Source: Phoma sp. XZ068 (Eukaryota > Ascomycota > Dothideomycetes > Pleosporales > Didymellaceae). Taken from it: a DNA stretch of 64,000 nt. The stretch is from the NCBI GenBank assembly GCA_004835665.1, contig RBKR01000008.1, positions 1,178,001-1,242,000 of the forward strand. The letters run 5' to 3'. Of the stretch, positions 10,236-20,934 are shown piece after piece. Below the pieces are notes generated by a model. It had not been told where the DNA came from, did not search any database, and was given only the letters and a program-made list of their open reading frames with translations. Made by a program: the position numbers and the translations under genes. Within the stretch, counting starts at the first letter, position 1; the number at the start of each line of letters is the position of its first letter.

Positions 10236-12070
10236 TCAGACCTCCTCACGTCGAAGCGCACCAGATTTCTCTCCATCACTGCTACTTTCATCACTATCGA
10301 CCTTGATGGCGGTAGTGTGACCCGAGAATTGGTCGACGTCGGTCTTCGCAAACCTCCTTGCGGATACCTTGTTCTCGAACAACACATCAAGCTCAGCAAA
10401 AGTCCGGTCTTTCGTTTCTGGCAACATGAACCACATAAAGGTGATGAGTAGGGCGGTGAGTCCAGCGTAGAAGAAACCAGTCATGCCAGCCCAGTTCCAC
10501 TCCGTAGGGGAGAGCATGCGTGGGACGACTATATTGTTGAAGATACTACCCTGGTCAAGAATTAGTACATCTGTCCGAAATGTTCAGGATCGACGGCAGG
10601 AAACTTACAATGTTGTAAACATTACGTGCAAGAACGACGGTCTTGATCTTGAGTCTTGTCGAAGACATCTCTGCAACGATAGCGTAGCACACAGGGCCGA
10701 CGGTAAAGTTGTAGAAGAGCGTGTAAACCAGCAAGATACTTCCCAGAGCCCACGCCGCTCCAGTGTTGTGGCGGGAGATCACACCAAGGCCACCAATGAC
10801 TATGAGGAAAGCACAAAGAATCATCAATCCATAAACGTACAACGTGCGACGTCCAATTCGGCGCATGAGGAACCACGAGCCAATGGTACCGACGACACCA
10901 AGGCAGTACTGGCCGATGTTGAGGTTGAGAGCTCCAGACTCGTCAAGCCCAGACTCGCGGTAAATCTGCACTGAGTACCCCATCATCGCAGCACCGCACA
11001 GCGCTTGAGTAAGCCAGACGACGCAGGCAATGATTGTGCGACGCGCCTCAACGCCTTTGAAACAATCAAGGTAGTTGACGCCAGAATTCATCGCCGCTTC
11101 GAGGTCGTTAGTGTGCCTGATCAACGCAAGTGCCTGGTCCGGGTCGAATTGGACATCTGGCTGAGGTGTTGTAGCCTTGACAAGTGATGCCCTCGCCTCT
11201 TCGTAGCGGCCCTTACGGACGAGCCACCAAGGCGACTCAGGAGCCATGTAAGCGCCGAGGAAGATAAATGGAACCCATACCCATTGGATAGCGATGGGGA
11301 TCCGCCAGCCCCAGTCGTTGCCAAGGGTTTGGCAGCCACGGAGTGCACCTGCTGCGACGAGCTGTCCAATCACCCAGCACAAGTTGATATAGGTGGTAAG
11401 ATAAGGGCGAATGGTTGAAGGAGTGATGTCCGAAGCATATGTGACGGTGAGAGTTTGGAAGATTCCCCATGGCAGACCGAGCAAGACGGAACCGGCTACA
11501 ATCATGCCAATCCCTTGCGCGAAGAAATGAAGGAAGTTGAAGATGATGGATGCGATCAGAGCGCCGTACATGGTCTTCTTGTAGCCGAAGTATTCCGATA
11601 TGTAACCGTTGGCCCAAAGGCCAATAATGGAACCTGCTTGCACGCCGTTCTGGATTCCGGCTTGCCAGGCAGGTGAGATTCTCGGGTTACCCTCTGGGTC
11701 GAGCTCGGTTCCAAAGCGCTGACGGAATTGATTGTAGCCAAGGAAAGAGCCCATCGCTGCAAGATCGTAACTGTACAGTGTCAATCCAAATGCAGTTCGA
11801 TATCAGCAATCTTGAAACTCACCCTTCCATCACTACGGCCAAGCTCATAGCCATTGAGTAGATGATTGCCCACTTGTACAAGCGGATAGCTTGGCGTACG
11901 CTCATTGTTTTCTCTGCACTGGTTGCAAGCCGAGCATCCTCCTGTTGTTGTCCAATATCGGTACGGATAACACTGAGGCGCCGAATGGCATCGTCGTTGA
12001 CACGGACTGTGCCATCATCGACACGGCCGTGTACGACCACTGAAGATCGTCGTCTCTCTCCTTCAGACAT
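10236..12070 (-). CDS. MFS sugar transporter, maltose/alpha-glucoside permease-like
   Basis: Plasma-membrane proton-coupled sugar importer of the fungal sugar-porter family. Exons are 11823-12070, 10609-11770 and 10236-10550, with introns of 52 and 58 nt; total 574 aa. The cytosolic N-tail leads into helix 1, and MEG/YDLAAMG is rebuilt across intron 1. Family motifs are PESPWWLVRKGRYEEARASL after helix 6, LMRRIGRRTLYVYG in the second half, and PETKDRTFAELDVLFENKVSARRF after helix 12. The last motif, with its long Ser/Glu-rich cytosolic tail, is typical of maltose/alpha-glucoside-type permeases rather than hexose carriers. The substrate is an inference. It shares a 1.54-kb divergent promoter with the dioxygenase gene. 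Confidence 0.9.
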
Positions 12071-13611
12071 GGCGTTGGTGAATTCGAATTGTTGGAGTAG
12101 GTACAGGGTCTATCTGGGGTAGCAGCTTCGTATCGCCAGATGCAGTCCAGACTATATACTTGAGGTCCCGCATCTAGGCATGAAGCATGTGCCACCTACG
12201 AAGGTCAATATCTAGCTTCATTGCATAGACGGTTGCGGTACCCTCGTAGGCCGAGAGTATGTCCGACTGTGCCATACATGCTAGTGAGGAGCCAAGGTCC
12301 TTCGACAAGATCACCGGATACATATGTTCGCAGAAAAGAGCCTCAGTGGGGCTACCAGCACGGACGCCAAGGGTTAGTCGAAACTGGGGATGATGGCAGA
12401 TGGAAAGTGCGGCCACACACAAACAAAGAGCCCAGTCCTTGACCAGATGAAGATCACCGACCAACATACTTTACTCAAGTAGCCTAGAGGCCATGCAGTG
12501 CACCTGACAGCAAATCAAAGGTATTTCCTGGCCGGATGCAGGGTGCAGTCGGTGCTGATACTACGCACATGGCGAATATGGGGTAGACACGTGATTGTGC
12601 ATGGCATTGCTTGACGCTCGGAACTTCGGCCTGATATGACGATGCCTAGAACCCAATACGTGTTGTTGAGCAGTGATGGAAATTAAACGAAGCACGATCC
12701 TAACTGAGATCCTTGCGAAATGCCACCTGGACTGAGGCTGCAAGTGATCTGTGCTGAGCGTGTGGAGTGTTGCATTCCTGTGCTCGCTTATCTTGCCCTG
12801 TGTGGTGGCTTCGCATCCGTTTGCAGCTTGGATGCATTCCTGAATCTGAAATTAACAAGCCGAGATAGGGCCTGGTACGGTGGTCAAGTCACATGGTGAA
12901 CTGACCACTGTGGAGGTTTGCCTGAAGTCTGCCTGATGTCAGAACAGAACAGCTCGAGGCTCTAAAAGCCATTTGTAGCAATAAAGTGAAGACGATGGCG
13001 CGAGGGTCGAATCACCGGGCATTAACTAGAAATTGATTGAAGCCGAAGATGAGGAAGGGTATAGGTCGCTATGCTAATTGCATGAATACGAAGGGTTGAT
13101 GCTGAAGTCTGCACATTAAAATCGATCTTTCACCTACGACATGGAAAATTCGCGCTAGCCAACTTACGTCAGACAACGACTTGTACTTATCCCAAGATCT
13201 CGGGATCTATATCCTGCCCCAACTGTCACCCCAACATCAAAATGGTTGAGTGCCGATTCAAGGTGTCGCTCGCAACGGTAGGCTAAGTTAGCATACTCGA
13301 AGCAAAGTGGCGTCAAAGGTGGGATTGGTGGGGTGGATGTCTCATGGAAGCTTTGTCCGCGGCGTAGAAGCCCCCATCTTCGGCTCTCTTATCGACACGC
13401 GTCGCGTGAGGGGTAGCTATGTCGGAGGCCGCCATTGTCGGAAGAGGATGAGGTTGTGTATGGAGAAGCTTGTATATTTGACCGTCCGACGCTTCGGAGA
13501 GCGCCGACAGATGCAATACCATTTTCGCACAACTCCCAAGCTGTACAATTGTCGATCCTCCCAAGTCGTTCTCATCAACCAGTCCCGTAACTAGATAGAA
13601 CAACAATCAAG
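12071..13611. other. Divergent promoter region, sugar transporter / dioxygenase (1.54 kb)
   Basis: Non-coding region between two divergent starts. It contains an ACGCGT-type palindromic stretch (GACACGCGTCGCG, near 13395). The several 60-97-residue ORFs look like chance. Confidence 0.5.
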
Positions 13612-14726
13612 ATGCCGAGCGCAGGGGACGCACCACCGATTCTCGATTTCTCGAGTACGTTCGCGATCGTGTTGTAGTATATACCTCAGTCTGACCAAGC
13701 CAAGGCTTCTACAAAAACGATCCCGCAGGGAAGACAAAACTGGTGGAGGAGATTCGGAACTGCTGCCTGCACAACGGCTTCTTCCAAATCACAGGGCACA
13801 ATGTACCCCTCGAGCTGCAGAATAAGATCATGGACTGGAACAAGAAATTCTTCGACCTTGACCTGGAGCAGAAAAATACCGTGAACAAGGATACTACAAA
13901 TACATGGAACCGTGGATACGAGCTGATGAAGTCACAAATCCTTGAGGAAGGTACACTACCGGAGCTTAAGGAAGGGCTGTACATTGGCGACGAGATCACA
14001 AAGGACCACCCGTACTTTGTCAATAAGAAGCTCAATTCTGGTCCCAACATGTGGCCATCCAAAGATATTCTCCCAGACGTCGACGACTTCAAGAGCACAG
14101 CGCTTGACTACTACAGCCAAGTTGTCGCCCTCGCAAAGGACATTCTCAAGGTCCTGGCGTTGACATTGGATCTAGAGGAGAGCTACTTCGACGACTTCAG
14201 CAGAGACGCAGTCGCCACAATGCGCCTTCTCCACTACCCTTCCCAGCCCGCAGACAGCCCAGCAAAGCTAACACGCGGCATTGGCGCTCACACTGACTTC
14301 GGATGCGTCACCATCCTGCTGCAGGGCGATGTCGCCGGTCTGCAAGTCTACGACTATTCCACAAAAGAATGGCTCGACGTCACACCCACGCCCGGCGCTT
14401 TCGTGGTTAATCTCGGTAACCTTATGATGCGCTGGTCGAACGACAGGTACATCTCGAATCTGCATCGTGTTATTAACAGGAGTGGAGAAGAGCGCTACAG
14501 TATCCCCGTGTTCTTCTCTGGAAACCCGGACTATGAAGTCAGTTGTCTGCCAAACTGCAGGAAAGAGGGTGAGGAGCCAAAGTGGCCGCCGATTACGGTC
14601 GAGCAGGCAATCAAGAATGGGTATGCGGACTCGTATGGGCGGGCGGAGAGATACAAGAAGGAAGCAGCGGCCAAGGCGGCTGGGGAGGTGCTGGTGAAAC
14701 CAGTCGAGCATGTTGCTGTTGCGTAG
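13612..14726 (+). CDS. 2-oxoglutarate/Fe(II)-dependent dioxygenase (isopenicillin-N-synthase-like fold)
   Basis: Soluble non-haem iron oxygenase; relatives hydroxylate, desaturate or cyclise small molecules. Exon 1 is 13612-13654 (MPSAGDAPPILDFS), the intron is 13655-13704 (50 nt), and exon 2 is 13705-14726; total 354 aa. The N-terminal DIOX_N-type region (LHNGFFQITGHNVP) is followed by the 2OG-FeII_Oxy core. Iron ligands are visible: His and Asp in GAHTDFGCVTILLQ (about residues 209-211) and His in SNLHRVINR (about 267). The 2-oxoglutarate-binding Arg and Ser lie in RYSIPVFFSGN. The family is large and the substrate cannot be told from sequence. It is divergent from a sugar permease and convergent with an F-box-like gene. 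Confidence 0.92.
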
Positions 14727-15187
14727 ATAATAACATGTAATTTCTGCGTGGACACGAAGCGTATCAAATTCCACTCATCTGACCCTTTACTCACATTCAC
14801 GAAATGACTTAATTTGGAAGACTAGTTCAATCAATTCCCAGTTTTCCTGCCCCGTCGAGTAGTGATTTTGTCTCATCACCAGGTCCTGTTGATTATGCGA
14901 GGCTGCGGTTGAGGTCAAGACCAAGGACGGTACATACAGCTATTGGTACGTAGTAATATTTGTGCGGCATACTCATCGAACGAGACTAAAAGCACATATC
15001 ATTTAGTATCGACCCTTAAAGTTTGTACAGGGTGTTGCTCGTGATCTACTGATAAGGATCGAAGTCCACTATGCCAGGGACCGACGTCTCTGTAGTAAAT
15101 AGAAATAAGTGGCCAATATAGAAATTGAACGTAGATAGCCCGCAGCCAGCCCAACCACTGACATTACACTCAAACCGTCGCCCAACC
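14727..15187. other. Intergenic 0.46 kb between convergent genes
   Basis: Shared 3' region of the dioxygenase and F-box-like genes. I see nothing further in it. Confidence 0.5.
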
Positions 15188-16231
15188 TCAAGCGCCATCC
15201 CAAACATAATGCACCGGCCCCGCAAGCCTCCTCTGAATCTCCTTCCAAGAAGCCATCCGTCTATTCTCCCTTTCCCAAAGCATCCCCTTGACAGCATTCG
15301 TCCAAATCCAACCATCACAAAGAATAAGGCTATCGTCATCGCCATAAAAACTCGTCGGTACATCAGCCTCCCAGATCCTGACGTTATCGTCGTCAGTCCA
15401 ATCTCGGGTATCTTCGGGCGTGCGGTGGTTGGAATTTACGTCTACAAAGACGACATCTAAGCTGTGGCCTTTGTAGGCAGAGAAAATGGTGTTGATGTGT
15501 GCGGCGGTTAATTCAACGGGTCGGAGGAGAACGAGGGTCTGCAACGTAGACACCGAGAAGCAGAAACGCAAAGCAACCTCGTGGAGATCCTGAATTGTGA
15601 TAGCGAGTCTTTTTAGGTTCGGCGGTGGGAGGGGAAAGTAGTCTGGGACGTCGTAGCTTGCGACTAGTTCCTCTAGGTTTGGCATGCCTAGGAATATATT
15701 CGTGTCGCGCTGGGGGTATCTCACGTTCGAGAGCTCGCTGGGAGGAGAGTACACGGGTTGCATGTCTAGTACCAGCCTCTTGAGCGTGGGTCCGATGATG
15801 TTGCATAGGTCTATGATCTGCGGCAGCCGGACCATAGGTGTCGCTCGGTCGCATTTTGCTTCTGTACTAACCATCTTCATTGGAGATATGAAGGCAGCAG
15901 TCATATATCGCAATACTTTGGCGTCATTCCATAGTTCGTTGTTTCGTCCGGCCTGTCCGTATGCAAGTGATTGAGGATGGTTACCACCAAGATCGATGCC
16001 TAGTGTTCTTCTCAAATATGCGTAGCTCACGCAATCGCCGAGGTAAAGGCAATGGCGATAAAGATATCTCGATGCGATCGGATATATCGAATGCGAGGTG
16101 AGTGTAAGTGCTCGTAAGGTCTTAGTGACGGGACTCTTAGGTTCGAAGATGGGTTGCCATCCATGAGGGGTTCCGACTAGTTGATCAAGCACGTTGAGCA
16201 TGACCTCCGGAGGCAGTTTGAGATGTGCCAT
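15188..16231 (-). CDS. F-box-like protein of unknown target
   Basis: Single exon, 347 aa. The N terminus reads LKLPPEVMLNVLDQLVG, then LRALTLTSHSIYPIASRYLYRHCLYL. This is the LPxEhhxxIh...L..h.hsS..h...a...LY pattern of divergent fungal F-boxes, whose job would be to bind Skp1 in an SCF ubiquitin ligase. The middle (PNLEELVASYDV, PPNLKRLAITIQ, LQTLVLLRPVEL) has leucine-rich-repeat-like spacing that could bind substrate. Such genes are numerous and variable in filamentous fungi. The F-box is weak by eye and the substrate unknown. Confidence 0.7.
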   Translation of the reverse strand: MAHLKLPPEVMLNVLDQLVGTPHGWQPIFEPKSPVTKTLRALTLTSHSIYPIASRYLYRHCLYLGDCVSYAYLRRTLGIDLGGNHPQSLAYGQAGRNNELWNDAKVLRYMTAAFISPMKMVSTEAKCDRATPMVRLPQIIDLCNIIGPTLKRLVLDMQPVYSPPSELSNVRYPQRDTNIFLGMPNLEELVASYDVPDYFPLPPPNLKRLAITIQDLHEVALRFCFSVSTLQTLVLLRPVELTAAHINTIFSAYKGHSLDVVFVDVNSNHRTPEDTRDWTDDDNVRIWEADVPTSFYGDDDSLILCDGWIWTNAVKGMLWERENRRMASWKEIQRRLAGPVHYVWDGA

Positions 16232-16664
16232 CTTGAATGTCTTCAGTGTTCATGATCATGTCATCATGTGAATCAAACGTTGGTGTTGGCTCCTCCATTC
16301 GGAGATGGGCAAGGTCTGATAGGGCAAGAATAGCCGGCGAGGTGCTACGTCAGACGGCGCTAGTGTAGGCACATCACTTTCCAGGGCTGTCTGCAGTAGT
16401 CCTCCTTGCGTATCTTTGTCCATGAATAGAACGCGAGGTCTTTTAAGATTTCCATTTTGGTCAGACTGACAAAGAGGAATGTCGATGCATGCCGATTCAA
16501 TTTCCTAATTACTTGCTATGCTGCCTGGAATGTAGTTGGCTTTGATTGGAACGTCGAACTTGTATATATTGAGTTTGAGAGCTGGTGCATACTGCTACAA
16601 GAGGGGAGTGGCAGCAAAGAACAGACTCAACAAGATATGTACAACAACTTTTTTCAAACAATCA
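16232..16664. other. Intergenic 0.43 kb: F-box-gene promoter, DHA2 transporter 3' region
   Basis: No gene or clear element seen. Tandem minus-strand arrangement. Confidence 0.45.
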
Positions 16665-18804
16665 TTAGATCTTCACCTCCTTCTCGGCGTCTCCAACAGG
16701 CGGCGCATCCGCTACAGGTGGCGCATCCCCCTTCTCAACATCCGACGGCAAATCTGCCTTACTCTGACCCTTATTTGCTCTCTTCAGCTTCTTCTCTGCT
16801 TTCTCTGCGTCTCTCTCCGCCTTCATCGCCTTCTCGACTTCCAATCCTGTCTTTGTTTCTTCGTGGTTCTTGTCCAATACATTCACTCCAATCAGCAGGG
16901 AGACTAGCAAGCCGACTGCACCGACTACTGCGTACAGGATCCACATCTTGCTCAAGCTCTCCGCGAATGCGGTTCGAGCGACGGCTTTTTGGGCCTCGGG
17001 GAGCGATTTGATGAGACCCACGTTGGCACCTGCTGAACCACCGCCGAACGACGATGCGGTTTGGTCGCCCAGGGAGGCGCGAAGAGAGCCTTGGTGTGAT
17101 TTCATTTGGTTTTGGAAGATGACGGAGCCGACGACGACAGAAATGGCAGAGCCGAGGTTGCGGATGAAACCGAATGTTGCGGTGGCTGTTGCAATGTCGC
17201 GTTTCTGTCATTAGATTAGCACATGCATCTGGTTATAGTGATAGCCCATCAAGCCAGGCGTGAGGTTTGGGTTCGATGATCCCGATCTCTGTATGTAGAG
17301 ACGTGATACGAAAGTCTAGTGTTACTTACAGGGACGAGACTCTGCATTGCGATGAGAGGAGCCTGGAAGTTCGGTCCGACACCACTACCAGCAATGACCT
17401 GGTAGATGATGATCTTTGCCCACGACGAGTGTGCTCCAAGGTCGATGAAAAGCCCAGTTCCAAGAGTCATCATGAACATACCGAACCAGATGATTGGACG
17501 GTACTGTCCAGTCTTCTTGATGGTAATACCTGTCATGATTGAAAATATGGACAGAGCGATCGCAGTCGGAAGTAGATAAACACCAGAAAGTATAGGTGTC
17601 GCACCAAGAACGGCCTGGAAGTATAGCGGCAAGAAGTAGTTACCCGGAATGAAGACGAAGGCGTGGCAGAAGCAAGTGCCAAGGGCAGCGACGTTTGAGC
17701 GCTTTGAAAAGATACTCAGAGGCATGAGCGGGTACGGCGCAAGTCGAGACTCAACCACAAAAAACAGGCCAATCGTGACTGCACCAAAGATGATCAAGCA
17801 GAGTACGATTGCAGAGTCCCATGGATGCGAGATGCCGCCATATTCGAGACCGAGAAGAACCATGATAGTTCCTGAGACCATAGTCAGGGAGCCAAGCCAG
17901 TCAACAGCTTTCAGTCCTTTGCGTAGGGGTGTCTTCGGAGTGTGGATGTCGAGGAAGAAGATCAGGATGATAAAAGCCAAGCCATCGAACGGCAAGTTGA
18001 TCCAGAAACACCATCTGATCGAGTTAGCATAAATGTCGTCGATTGTATAGCCTAAACAAACCTCCAGTTGACCTTCTGCGTAAAAAGTCCTCCCACGATC
18101 GGACCCAGACTGCTAGCAAGCGCCCAGACACCTCCAATAATACCAAAGTACGCCCCACGGTCACGCATAGCGAACAGATCTGAAATGGCAATGTTGACCA
18201 GAACGATCAAACCGCCACCGCCCATACCCTGTATGACTCGAGCAGCAATCAACATGTTCATGTTGACTGACAATGCAGCGATCAAGGAGCCGACGAAAAA
18301 GATGGCGTTTGTAATCAATAAACATGGCTTGCGACCAAAGATGTCTGACACCTTTCCCCAGATTGGGGTTGCGGCCGAGTTTGCGATGAGGTATGCAGAA
18401 CCAACCCAAGTGTATCCCGATGCAGACTTGAACTCTTCGGCGATCGTTGGTAGAGCGGTCGTAACGATGGTAATGTCTAATGCGACCAGCAGTACGGCGA
18501 TGGCGAGCGAGAACATGATCAGGCTGATCTTTAGCTTGCTGCGTTGTGGTTGCTCGCCTTGCACTGCGGGCGCAACAGGTGCTTCGGGGGCGACATCCTC
18601 GTTGACCTGTTCCTTTGATGCAACCTCCTCTTTGCTGCCGCTGAGCGTGTCTGGAGCGTCTTTTCCTTCGGTCGCACTGCGGATGCTCTGCGAAGATGAC
18701 GGAATATCGGTGACGATGTCGTGGCGGACAGGGGTCGTTGCGGTCGAGTCTGCTGTCGCCGGGGTATCTCTCCCAGGTATGTTAGTATTAGCAGACAGAT
18801 CCAT
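16665..18804 (-). CDS. MFS drug:H+ antiporter, DHA2 (14-helix) family
   Basis: Plasma-membrane exporter of toxic compounds or metabolites. Exons are 18062-18804, 17330-18014 and 16665-17204, with introns of 47 and 125 nt; 655 aa. After a 90-residue acidic cytosolic tail comes helix 1 (MFSLAIAVLLVALDITIVTTALPTI, the DHA2 opening). Then follow GSAYLIANSAATPIWGKVSDIFGRK, RVIQGMGGGG and the DRGAYFGIIGG...LGPIVGGLF motif. The frame NWR/WCFWINLPF is restored across intron 1. The C-terminal tail is Lys/Glu-rich, then carries APPVADAPPVGDA. The second intron (17205-17329) is longer than the window's norm. DHA2 members export azoles, siderophores or fungal toxins; which applies here is unknown. No synthase gene is nearby. 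Confidence 0.92.
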
Positions 18805-20934
18805 TATGTAGTCGCAGATCTGTAGGGCAAGAACTAGGTGTGAAAGAGGAGAGCCGCAGCATGGTGGGATGCAAAATCAACCAGGCTCTAAACAATAGTT
18901 CACGGCGTCGCAGATCGCGTTTAGGCGATCGCGCTCGCTTTCGGATCTTTCAAGCACCGAGATGCGCATGTGGATCGAATATGGTAATACTTTACGATCA
19001 TAGTCTCAAAACGCTTATATCCGGACGTTGTGTGCATGGTCGAATACCTTGACAGTTGACACCTTGCGAACATCGTGAGGTTTGTAGTCAGACGGAAAGT
19101 ATGGGGTACGTGTGCAAGGACCGATTGCCTTCGGTAGGGCTATGCTTGTGTCTCACTTGGCAAGCAGACATTGGCGGACCCTGTCAGGCTGCTGTCCAAT
19201 CCACAGCAGCTAGTCGATTAGTGATTGGAATGGATCAAGAGCCCCAGGAGCCCCAGGAGCCCCTCGTATCCCGCGAGCGACAACGTTATCTATCAGCAAA
19301 ATCCGGGGTCGTGGTCGAGATATGGAGCCGCGATGCCGAGAGCCTTGGATGAGCCTCACGGGATGCCCGTTCAGGGCGAACAATCAACAGCTAGCGCTCG
19401 GTTAGATGCGCATATGTGGTACTCTGTAACGTCATAGTTTGGTATCGAGGTCAACCACCGAGAGCAGTCTATCTCCTTGTCTTCAGCATCCGCGGAAGCA
19501 AGATACAAGGGACGAGGCAACAGCATGCAGAGTGCTACGTCTTCTAGTTTCAGCAAGAGTGGGCTGGCCAAGCTGCTGCATGCACAAAAAGGGACACCCT
19601 TAGGGCTGTTGACCTTTCAACCCCACCGCACTACGCGTACCGCTTTCTAGCGGGGCTTCTAGTGTGCGTGCTGGAAGGGAGCTGTTGGCATTTATGAACT
19701 CATACAGAGTGTAAACGATTGGCTCGGGGATGTTGATACAGTTCTGGCGAGTGTTTTCAACCATCTCTCGTCGGTACGCCGGTTTCGTCATATGGGAGAC
19801 TGATCGAGATGAGCGACGCACGTCTCCACATGTTCCCCCAGCGCCGAGCATGCAGAGCTGTGGAGGAGAAGCAGTATCGGGCTAGGGAGCGCGAGCTGAG
19901 AACGGCCACGGTGGCTTTCGTCATGCCACGAGTGGATGGTGACTATGGTGTTGAGGAACTAAGACGCGAAGCTAGACTATCTCGCAGCGTTCCAGCGAGT
20001 GGCAGGGGCGCGCGCAGTGAGTGCAGCGCTTGCTGCCTCGACCGTTTCCGCGCATGGTAACTTTGGAAACGTTATCAGCCTCCTGGAGCTGGTGGGCGCG
20101 CAGCTGTCTGATTGCAGCAGCCCCTCACTCCCCTCACTTCCCCGCCTGCAACCCTGGCTGTGCGTGAAGTTTACGAGTTGTTCCGCAAGGCTCTCGGTCA
20201 GCCACGCAGGCGACGGTCCAGGCTTTGCGTTTTCGTTTTCGTTGGCATGCACAGCCGATCATCCGAGACAGGGCTCTGCAGCAGCCGAACCGAGCCTGAC
20301 AGAGCGCGTGCAGGCAACGTCGGCGCAGACTGCAACAGTGCAACAGTGGGCCTGTTGACGCAGCGCTGCACGCTGCTGGGCTGTTGGCCTGTTGGCCAGC
20401 TGGAGTCTTGCGTGCGAGCACTAGAACAGTGGGCCGGGGCTTATCACCCACGCCCCGTTGCGTTCCATGGGCGCGCCAGGGCCACAGCTGGCCGAAAGCA
20501 GCATCGGCAGCATCCTCGAACTTTACCGTGGGTCTGGGGAGGCATTTTGCTTGGCCTTGCGCACTAAACTAGGTCTCGCCGCCAATTCGTCCCCAACGCC
20601 TCTCGCAACGTGCAAACTCATTCTCCTCGCTCTCCCTTTTATTGCACCCCCCGCGCGCCGCTGCATCTGTCTGCCACTTGCACGTTAACGTCGACCGCCC
20701 GCCCGCCGCCCTGCCCTTGCATCGCTCGGCCATATTTGCATGTCGGCCGCCACAACACTCCCCGCCCGGCCTGCCCTACCATAAGGACCGCCGACCACGC
20801 ATACGCATGTCGACACCGGCCGGCCAGAGGAACACCGCGGAGGGCGTCTTGGAACCGGACATCACCACCACCCACTGCCTGTGACTGCTACTGAGGCATT
20901 GAGCCTGCGCCCCCGCGCACCACCGACACCCACC
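18805..20934. other. Divergent region 2.1 kb upstream of REG1 and the DHA2 transporter
   Basis: Long non-coding stretch. The REG1-proximal 900 bp is GC-rich and may be transcribed as a long leader. It holds a 9-bp direct repeat (GAGCCCCAG, 2.7 copies, 19239-19263) and the uORF at 20807-20884. The 78-169-residue ORFs here are low-complexity and look spurious. Confidence 0.5.
20807..20884 (+). promoter_or_regulatory. uORF of 25 codons upstream of REG1
   Basis: An ATG at 20807 opens a 25-codon frame (MSTPAGQRNTAEGVLE...) that stops at 20882-20884, exactly 50 bp before the REG1 ATG and in a different frame. If the leader begins upstream of 20807, the uORF would be met first by scanning ribosomes. 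Translation control is inference; the transcript start is unknown. Confidence 0.4.

Noticed and set aside
5520..18804. Secondary-metabolite biosynthetic cluster
   Set aside because: Transporters and an oxygenase are present but there is no polyketide, peptide, terpene or other core synthase and no pathway-specific zinc-cluster regulator.
18068..18811. 247-residue plus-strand ORF opposite the DHA2 transporter
   Set aside because: Antisense shadow of exon 1; the minus-strand frame has clear transporter motifs and correct splice sites.
20642..20884. 80-residue ORF upstream of REG1
   Set aside because: The long version is low-complexity His/Pro; only its last 25 codons were kept as a candidate uORF.
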